From assembly GCA_029237695.1 (NCBI GenBank), contig CM055265.1:120667078-120731077 (forward strand): a stretch of DNA of 64,000 nt, written 5' to 3'. The notes under the pieces were generated by a model. That model was not told the origin of the DNA. It searched no databases and saw only the letters and a program-made list of their open reading frames with translations. Position numbers and translations under genes: made by a program. This DNA is from Conchocele bisecta (Eukaryota; Mollusca; Bivalvia; Lucinida; Thyasiridae). This document shows, in pieces, positions 1-9,700 of the stretch (position 1 is its first letter; each line of letters opens with the position of its first letter).

Positions 1-329
1 TTTGACACCGCTCACAGCCGTGCTCAAATGTACAGCGCATGCTGTTTGACCATGGCCGTAGACAATGCTCATTTCAGGGCCAAGCCAGCACCTACGTAAT
101 GCATGTGTCTCATGACGTTACACAAACGCGCCATTATGTCACCAGACCAGTTAACAATGGTCGCACTGAATCGTTGCGGAGGATGAAGCACCTGCAGCAA
201 GCGACGTGTACTGCCAGGAATATGTATGTATAAATCAACTGTTTGAGTGGAGCAGATTATCCAAGTACCGAAACTACTGCATAAATGCTCAAATTTCATG
301 ATGTTTCTGACAGAAATGTAACAATAACG
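1..329. other. unassigned, intron of the BPHL-like gene
   Basis: I recognise no gene or repeat here. The BPHL-like gene runs leftward out of the window, and its final exon (the segment carrying the catalytic histidine) should follow exon 635-758. I looked for it on the minus strand and did not find it, so this stretch is probably intron. Confidence 0.4.
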
Positions 330-592
330 TTCGACCATGTCCAGCCGTGGGTAAACGTTTGCCGTGGCACGAGTGAACTGTTTGAACCCCAAGGCCTACT
401 GCCTTGGGGTTCAAACAGTTCCCTCGTGCCACAGCAAACGTTTACCGTTTGCCGTGGCACGAGGGAACTGTGGGCCGTGGGTTCAAACAATTCCCTCGTA
501 CCACAGCAAATGCTTACCCACTACGGTCGCAGGTTCAAACAGTTCCCTCGTGCCACGGCAAACGTTTACCCCCGGCTGGACATGGTCGAACC
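330..592. repeat. nested inverted-repeat (foldback) element
   Basis: The arms 330-391 and 531-592 are inverted copies of each other, both carrying the motif CGACCATGTCCAGCC near the outside and GTAAACGTTTGCC further in. A second hairpin lies inside, around the CCCCAAGGCCTACTGCCTTGGGG centre at about 387-410, and the motif TTCCCTCGTGCCAC recurs between them. This looks like a non-autonomous DNA transposon that has folded or duplicated internally. It begins 42 bases downstream (in transcription direction) of the splice donor of the BPHL exon at 635-758. Confidence 0.75.
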
Positions 593-634
593 TTATAATG
601 GCGACTTGGTTCGTATATAAAGTGTAACGCCTAC

Positions 635-758
635 CTAGATCCTTTGATGTTATGATGGAGGTAGTCCGGATGTTCTAAGGGCACTAGGGCATCCTTCAAG
701 CCATGTATGATCAAGGTCTTGGCGGAGATCTTCGGTAGGTCAGCTATACAAATATCTC
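635..758 (-). CDS. BPHL: BPHL-like exon carrying the catalytic aspartate
   Basis: The 124-base exon enters in phase 1 after a TGTGTTACAG acceptor and leaves after two bases of a codon at a GTAGGC donor (634-629). It encodes DICIADLPKISAKTLIIHG followed by LKDALVPLEHPDYLHHNIKGS. The motif LIIHGxKDxLVP is the family's acid-residue loop, and the aspartate codon is at 691-693. It continues exon 3029-3160 in frame (glycine split across the junction). It is sandwiched between two repeats: the foldback element ending at 592 and a MITE end starting at 771. Confidence 0.85.
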
Positions 759-3700
759 CTGTAACACACAGAGCTCCAGATAAGGTGTGTATTATTTTAA
801 GCACTTATATTATCAGAATACACATTGATTATCAAAGTGGGAAATACTCACATCAATGTGAAAATACGCATTGGTTTTCAATTGAGCAGTGAAAATACTG
901 TAATAAAGTTGAAAATTTACTTAGTTGAGCTGAAAAAAGCAAACACTGTCTGTCTGCAGTATGAGTTGAAATTTCAAATGTTTGTATGTAAATTATTTAT
1001 TTTTTATCAAACTTGCAACGAGTGAAAATTTTAAGAATTTTAATGCCCTGCCTTCCTATGTTATTTTTCAGACTTTTCAATGTACAACATATAAGAAAGG
1101 GGTAGTGTTTTTAGAAATAATAAATATCTTTAAATGGTACAGATCGTGATGAGACGGCTCGTTACAAGCAGGCTCATCTGGATCTACACTGTATGCAAAT
1201 ATTATGATAAACGTATGGCGCATTGAAAGGGTTAATATATAATAGAAATAACCGTAAAGCCGTTGTGCGCACTTAACAATATTCAGTTGCTCAGAATTAT
1301 AGGAGGTAAACAAAAGAAAAAACTCACTCGAAAAGTGTTATTAGCATCTCATTTGTTCAGTATGCCATTTTCTGACCAAATAATAAATGGTGAAGACACT
1401 GATCAAACTGCGCAGACACGCAGGGTGGTCTGGGTCTTCACTGGTCACAACATCAATATACCCAGTTTTGCAATGTCAATATACCCAGTTTTACAATGTC
1501 AATATGCCCAGTTTTGCAATGTCAATATGCCCAGTTTTGCTTTTCAATGTCAATATGCCCAGTTTTACTTTGCAATGTCAATATGCCCAGCTTTCCTTTG
1601 CAATTTCAATATGCCCAGTTTTACTTTGCAATGTCAATATGCCCAGTTTCACTTTGCAATGTCAATATGCCCAGTTTTGCTTTGTAATGTCAATGTGCCC
1701 AGTTTTACTTTGCAATGTCAATATGCCCAGTTTTGCAATGTCAATATGCCCAGTTTTGCTTTGCCATGTCAATATGCCGAGTTTTGCTTTGCAATGTCAA
1801 TATGTCGAGTTTTGCTTTGCATGTCAATATGCCCAGTTTTACTTTGCAATGTAAATATGCCCAGTTTTACTTTGCAATGTCAATATGCCCAGTTTTACTT
1901 TGCAATGTCAATATGCCCAGTTTTGCTTTGCAATGTCAATATGCCCAGTTTTACTTTGCAATGTCAATATGCCCACTATTACTTTGCAATGTCAATATGC
2001 CCACTATTACTTTGCAATGACAATATGCCCAGTTTTGCTTTGCAATGTCAATATACCCAGTTTTGCTTTGCAATGTCAATATGCCCAGTTTAACTTTGCA
2101 ATGTCAATATGCCCACTATTACTTAACAATGTCAATATGCCCACTATTACTTTGCAATGACAATATTCCCAGTTTTGCTTTGCAATGTCAATATACCCAG
2201 TTTTGCTTTGCAATGTCAATATGCCCAGTTTTGCTTTGCAATGTCAATATGCCCAGTTTTGCTTTGCAATGTCAATATGCCCAGTTTTACTTTGCAATGT
2301 CAATATGCCCAGTTCAATATGCCCAGTTTTACTTTGCAATATACCCAGTTTGCAATGTCAATATACCCAGTTTTGCTTTGCAATTCCAATATTACCAGTT
2401 TTGCTTTGCAATGTCAATATACCCAGTTTTGCTTTGCCATGTCAATATGCCCAGTTTTGCTTTTCAATGTCAATATGCCCAGTTTTGCTTTGCAATGTCA
2501 TTATGCCCCGTTTTACTTTGCAATGCCAATATGCCCAGTTTTGCTTTGCAATGTCAATATGCCTAGTTTTGCAATGTCAATATCCCCAGTTTTACTTTGC
2601 AATGTCAATATGCCCAGTTTTGCTTTGCAATGTCAATATACCCAGTTTTGCTTTGCCCAGTTGTGCATCAGTATGCCCAGTTTTGCATCAACATGGCAAG
2701 TTTTACAATGTCAATATGCCTGTTTTGCAATGTCAATATGCCTAGTTTTACAATGTCAATATGCCCATTTTTGCATCAATATGCCCAGTTTTGCAATGTC
2801 AATATGCCCAGTTTTACAATGTCAATATTCCCAGTTATGCATCAATATGCAGTTTTACATCATTAAGCCCAGTTTTACAATGTCAATATGCCCAATTTTG
2901 CATCAATATGCACAGTTTTACATCATTATGCCCAGTTTTACAATGTCAATATGCCCAGTTTTACAATGTCAATATGCCCAGTTTTACAATGTCAATATGC
3001 CCAGTTTTGCCCAATCATAGCAACAAACCATTGCACTTCTTGAAGTATGCTCCATACGCATCGACCCAATTACTCCACTGGTTGCGAAAGTATTTCTCCC
3101 CATATAGTGCCAGGAAGGACGATCTCATCTTCTCACTCCAGTTGTTGATGTCGCGGATACCTGTGAGAATAAGACAGAAATGGAAGACTCGGACCTGTGA
3201 CACAAAAAAAATGCCCATTAAAAAAATCCATTACCCCACCCACTTGGTCTCATACAGTATATACTGTAGAGTACCGTATGAGACCAAGTGGGTGGGATAA
3301 TATAATTTTTTAATGGGATTTTTTTGTGTGGCACAGGTCAGAGTCTTCCTCCTGTGGAATAAGATGGGTAAGTTTTGGTTCATATAATTGTAGAAGTAAT
3401 AAATACATGCATATGTAGCTGTGATTGGAGAAATGGGGGTAATGGGTTTTGCGACCAGTGTAGATCCAGATCAGACTGTGCATACATAGTCTGATCAGAA
3501 TCTGCACTGTTTGCCATTCCATCAATGAAAACAATGTCATATTTCTAATAAGCAATATACATGTAGATTGTTATCAGACTACAGGAGTGTGTTATTTGAT
3601 CAGGAGCTACAATGGTCACAAATCACATAAGCCCTATTTCTCCAGTCACAGCCACATATTAGCCCATATTCCATGCAATCACTAGTCGAATTCGCAAACA

Positions 3701-6700
3701 TTAAATTTTCTAAATGCACTAATATTATACAACTATAGTTAAGTGCACTTCGAGGGCGTATTTAATTATTTGTACAGTAATGTAAAATTTTATATAAAAA
3801 AAATGCCCGTTATATTTGACATTCTTTGATACAAAGTGTTACATTTCACTGAATAATATACTATAACTAAGCATTACTCCCTCCAAGTGTCCTTAGCTGG
3901 ATTACCGGGTAGCAATTTTGGTCAGGGTTCTGTGAAAGGAAACTTAAGTTACAAGAAAATTTACCTCGATGTTCAATTACAGACAGGTGGACAGACAACC
4001 TGTGGGCCGTTTCACTAAACTTCGTACGACTAAAATGTTCGTAAGTGCAAATTTAGGATCGTCTGGAAATTTCAATTGATGGATTTACATTTATTGAGCA
4101 TAGGCTGCATATGCAGCCTATGCTCAATAAATGTAAATCCAATAATTGTTTACAAGAAAACAATGTAAATGTGAAATTTACAGACTATCATCATTTTGCA
4201 CTTACAAACATTTTTAGTCGTACAAAGTTTAGTGAAACGGACCCCTGTCTTCAGTACTCATCACTCCACAGTTTGTTGTACTGCATATAAAAATGAGAGC
4301 TCATGTGGAATTTAATTTAAAAAGGTGGCCAGAAGAGCCCCACCTCGATTCCCACCTCAACCCGCTGGAATGGCCAATTCGGCGTGTCCTTGGGCAAGAC
4401 AACTTCGTGCTAGCCTATAGAGCTTATAGACATATATAGTTGGTCCCGACATACAAGGTCATCGAGCAAGTGCCGTCGTTAAATCAAAGAATTTTATTTT
4501 AGTTGATTTGGAATTTAATTTCCACATAAATATCAGCGAAAAACGGCGACCTAATAAGGGGGTAATTCCAGAGTTTATTGAGTGCTTGGCCAGTGTAGCT
4601 CCTCAAAGCTGTAGATAAGTGCATGTGTATAGGCATATTTTACACACTTATTTTAGCAGAATATGCATTGATTATCAAAAGTTGGAGTACAAAATACTTG
4701 CAGCAATGTGAAAATACGCATTGATTTTCAAATTGAGTAGTGAAAATACTGTCATAAAGTTGAAAATTTACTTGGTTGAGCTGCAAAAAGCAAACACTGT
4801 TTGCTTTTTGCAGCTCAAATAAGTGAATTTTAAATTTGTTTTATTTTTTATCATTTTTAATAAGGAAACAAATCAATAATACATTTGTAAAAGTAAAATA
4901 CGCATTGAATTTGAAATTTGGGGGTGTAATAATCTTTAGATACAAAACTTATCTGGAGCTCTGGCTCCTGATCCATAGCCGTATCATGCAACTGGATACA
5001 GAATTAAAATATTCATAGCACGCAAAAGGGATGTTTCGCCTTGATACTAACACACAGTGTAGGCCCTAATCAGATTGTGCTGATGCGCAGGCTGATCTGG
5101 GGCTACACTGCTTGCACAATCAGCAAGGGCATTTTTATTAGTATGCTTATCCCCTCGCTGTCAGTCTTGACAATAAAATGACATAGCGCCTTGTGATCTT
5201 CACCTTGGATTTTCAGACGTGGGAGGAGTATGCAAAATAAAGCACCATCCCTAGATATGTGTTGTGGCCAAATATTATTCAGGCCCGTAGCCAGGGGGGG
5301 TCGGAGCGGTCGGACGACCCCCCCCCCGCCCAGCCTCGAGGTCCACTTTTTTAGCCTCGAGGTCCACTTTTTTAGACCCCCTAGATATCTCAGGCCCCTT
5401 CGGCCTTCGAAACGACCCCCCCTTCAAACAGGTCTGGCTACGGGCCTGTTATTTATATCAGTCTTGGGTTCATAAGCTATTAAGAAATGAAGGTGTTACT
5501 AATGAACGTAAGCACGCACATACCGGGACTAATGCTATGTACCTTCAGGCCTATTGGCGAGGTGATACTAGTAATAAGCCTCTTTATTTTGTGGTGGGTC
5601 ATAAATGCTCAAGTTCATAGAATTCTCTACCCACCTGTGCTCTGCCAGACTGAGATATTAACAAAAACATAGTTTGGCAGCATTTTAGAATCATTTCCAC
5701 TGGAAATGATTCTAAAATGCTGCCAAACCATGTTTTTATTGTTTTCCAGCCATGCTATTCAGTATGTGATCTTTGTACTTTAACTCCTGTTTGTTGCGAC
5801 GGATTCTATACGCTATACTCACTTTCATAGAACTCGATATCTTTCTGTGTTATGTAGGCGTTTGCACCCCAGATGACGAGCTTCTTCACGATATCTGGGT
5901 ACCTGGCTGCCGCTATCATTGCTGAGATACCACCGTCACTCCAACCCATGATAGATATCTTCTCCAAGCCCAGTTTCTGTGGAATACAAGAAATTAGTAA
6001 CATTGATGGAAGATGTACCCCTCAAATTCTTCTAAGTAATTCGACCTTGACCTTAGGCAAGGGGGCTGCATGAGTGGGTCACAGAATGAAAGTATGGATG
6101 ATGACAAATAAGCATATGAAGTTTCAAGCCAATCTGACTTACGGTTCCGGAGATAGTAGGTACACACAAATCTCGGATGGACAGACACACGGACAGACGG
6201 GGTGGGGAAATAGCTTGGTATGTAACAGAATGCCGTGTGTTACCACATGTACCAAACATCGTTATAAAGCTACATTTAATTAATAGCACAGCCTCCAAAA
6301 ATATGGGCGTAACGGAACTGATTTATGTAACGGTAATGTCAAAATGTAAAAGAATGACTCTCCCTTTATTTAAAATACTATAACAGCATATATAACAAAC
6401 ATATTTATACTTTGCATATGCTGTACAATATAACTTCAATTTAATGTTTACTTTTAATGTCATTGCCAATAGGAATTAACCCACACTCCTCGAAGCTGTG
6501 TCTGTTTTTTGTTTTTACAGAGCTTTTACTAATTAAATCCTGATATATAAATGTTGTAGGTCTGAACAAATGTGCCACTACTAACCGACAACTAATGGGA
6601 CCAGGTTTAGATCTAATTGACGCATGGACTGACTTGTTAATTTGATAATACATGTATATCATTGCCGTTACACGATGGTCATTTCTGTTACAAAATTTTG

Positions 6701-9700
6701 TAATGGAAATGATCGTAACAGAAATTAATTTTCTTTAAAAACACATCATGAAGGTAGAATATGCAAATGTTGCAAGTGTGTCTATCCACCCATTTCGGTT
6801 TCAGCCGACCTACCGTACATACATATGCACGTGTATAAAGCCCGAACGGTAATGATGCATGTATTGTGTAACCATAAAATTCCGAATACAGACCGGCTTC
6901 ATTCTAGGCAATAACTGAAGTTGTGTTAACCACCGTGTTTATTTATAAATTGTGCGCCAATATACAATGTCATTGCATTAATAGCTGAGAGTAGGAAAGG
7001 AAGGTTTTTTTGTTCAGTGTAACAGATATGATTCGATTTTGTGGGACAGATACATTAATGTCAGTATTTTTGATATCAAAATGCAAATTTATTTTCCCCT
7101 AATTATTTAATGTAATTTACATGCGATGGCTCAAAATGCAACTCCTCGAAAAATGAGATCTCTTGAAACATTTTTCAAGTCCCGAGGACTCATTTCTCGA
7201 TATTTTGCTATACGTTGACTTGAAAGTCATGTCGAAGTTTGTGTTTGGCTAATTTTCACACCTCCGCGTCGACTTATCACGATCAAAGGCTGAGCTGCGC
7301 TCTACCTGTCTATGACATGTGGTTTCTTTTCAAGTGCAGTTAATTGCCTAAAGTGATGCAATTTGATCGTTAACATTGTTGATTGCGATCAACGATATAC
7401 GGCGATTTATTAAATATTCTGGGCTCCGGCCACTCGGCGCATTTAATAGAGTCTGTCGCAAGTCATTAGTCGTTTTTCGTGGTAACTCATGGGTTATACG
7501 CGAGTAACCCGTAACCCGAGTATCACAGGAACAACCAGAGTCGTTGCTCGGGTTCAAGTCAAGTTGGAACCCTAGTAACCCACCACCCGGCGTGGGTTCG
7601 ATTAAAGTTCCTCGAGTAAGGTTCAAAGGTCAAAATTCTTTAACTCGAGTTGGAACTCTGCTTGTTCTAGTGGTCCTCGTGTTATTTGTGTGGCTACCCG
7701 GGAGTTACAACGAAAAACGCCCATTAATAATACCGAACTTCCTAGTTAGGCAGAGATGACTGGTCGTGACAAAAAGGATTTGCTCTACTGAATTGCCGAT
7801 CAGCGCAGCATTAAATCGGCTTGCACATTCAGTTTGGGACCTGAAATGTTCGTCCTCGACAGCTATTCATGATGCATAATACAGTGAAATAGTAAACCCA
7901 TATCAAGTTGCAGGAGTCTGCAAGTTGATCAGTGTTTACACTAGTCACGTTTTGTTGCGTCGCAATATTTTCCGATTCATGACCGATTCCCGATTTTTTA
8001 TGGGCGCCGAAAACAACATCGTTTGAGCTGGGCCCATACACCACTGTTTCGAGTGACGTCACAACCAGCTGCGACATTAATTACATGTATGTACTCCACT
8101 ATTTATAGTATTAAAATATATACTGGAGCTTTTCTCCATTAATTGATAATAATTGAAATAAAGACAGTTTTGTAAATATATTTAAATACAGTATATCTAA
8201 TTTCACCTGATAACTTTAATCTGCGAATAAATACTATTATCATCTAAAACATGGATACACTCTATTATGCTTCATTATTTCCTAAATCCGATGGGTACAG
8301 TAGTCGACAAATATACCAAAATCGCAAGATGCGATGGCTCGAAAGATGCGATCACTCGAAAAAATGGACACGATTTGAGAATTACAGGCTTGTAAACTGT
8401 GCTGGTTGATGGCCAGGATATGCCCATTTGGTGCATCACACATATGACAACAACAGAAAATAATAACTAAAAACACAAAAAGTGTGAAAACTGATGTCTT
8501 AATGGATAGTATCTTTACTGAAAAAAAAAAGATTAATTTTCCTTATAAATTGTGTGAATTGCCAGTAAATTACGCCTGGACACCAGATGTACATAAAATA
8601 TAGAATCACTGATTTATCATATCACCTGTATTGACGATATTCTTAAATAGCTCGTTCAATTACCAATGATAGAAAAATTCCCAATTCAAGGAAATTCAAG
8701 GGCTAATTTTCCCAAAATGGAAATAGACTTAATCCCTGTGTGGTTAAGAACAACTTACTCGAACTAACTCCATAGCATCCTCGGCATCCCGCTGAAGGTA
8801 CTCGAGTGGCCAGTCACGATGTGGCGGTATACTCTGCCCATATCCTCGCGGGTCAATCGCTATCAGGGTGAAGTCACTCTTGTTGAAATGTTGAAGTTGG
8901 GGACTGAAATCTGTACGTGTCGAACCTGCAACATGGGCGTTATCAATTGTGGCTGCGACTGCAGAAATGGGGCTTATGGGTTTTGCCTTTTCTTTTCCTT
9001 TAACTCTTTGCATGCTGGGAAATTTGTGGGCTATAAATAGTTTATCAAAAGTCATCATATTTTCTTTTACTTTTCCTTTTAAATATCATAAATATGTCTT
9101 GGAATTTCATTAGAATTGAGTGCTGAAGACTCAATTCTAATGAAATTCCAAGACATATTTACAGAGAGAAATAAACAAGAGGGCCATGATGGCCCTAATT
9201 CGCTCACCTGACTCCATGAACACCAGACGAGAATGTGACATTGAGTTCATATGTTTTAAAAAAATTGTGCTATTTTTAGATGGCGGTCATCTTGGATTAA
9301 GCGATGACTCATTTTACCAAATCTGAAAATGCTTCACCCAAGGATCTGAACATCCTATGAAGTTTGGCCAGCATCAGCCATGTGGTTCCTGAGAAAAAGA
9401 CGTTCAAAATCTCGAATAAATGGACCTTTTGGTGGCCATCATGGATGACATAATCATCCGATTCCGACAAATATTGCACCAGAGCAATCGCCTCATCGGT
9501 ACCTTCAATTTGATATATGACATGAGCATATTCGGTAAAAAATTAAATTTGATCCCAATTTGACCCCACGGGCCACGCCCATTTTTGACCCCGGGGTCAC
9601 CATTTTCACAACTTTGAAAGAGCATTGAAAATCGATCATTCCTACGAAGTTTAGTCAAAATCCGGCTAGCGGTTCATGAGAAGAAGATTTTTTAAGAATT

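Noticed and set aside
1440..3011. CRISPR-like look of regular repeats
   Set aside because: Units are contiguous with no unique spacers, and the host is a spliced eukaryotic genome.
1263..3020. Long open frames (up to 287 codons) in the 28-bp array
   Set aside because: They arise from a stop-free repeat unit in all three frames, lie in an intron on the opposite strand of a host gene and have no non-repeat domain.
3310..3555. Continuation of the BPHL gene in the frame at 3310-3555
   Set aside because: It covers MITE sequence and contains no family motif; the true neighbouring exons are 3029-3160 and 5823-5976.
7480..7640. tRNA gene suggested by GTGGGTTCGATTAAAG and GGTTCAA words
   Set aside because: No acceptor stem, A box or cloverleaf could be formed.
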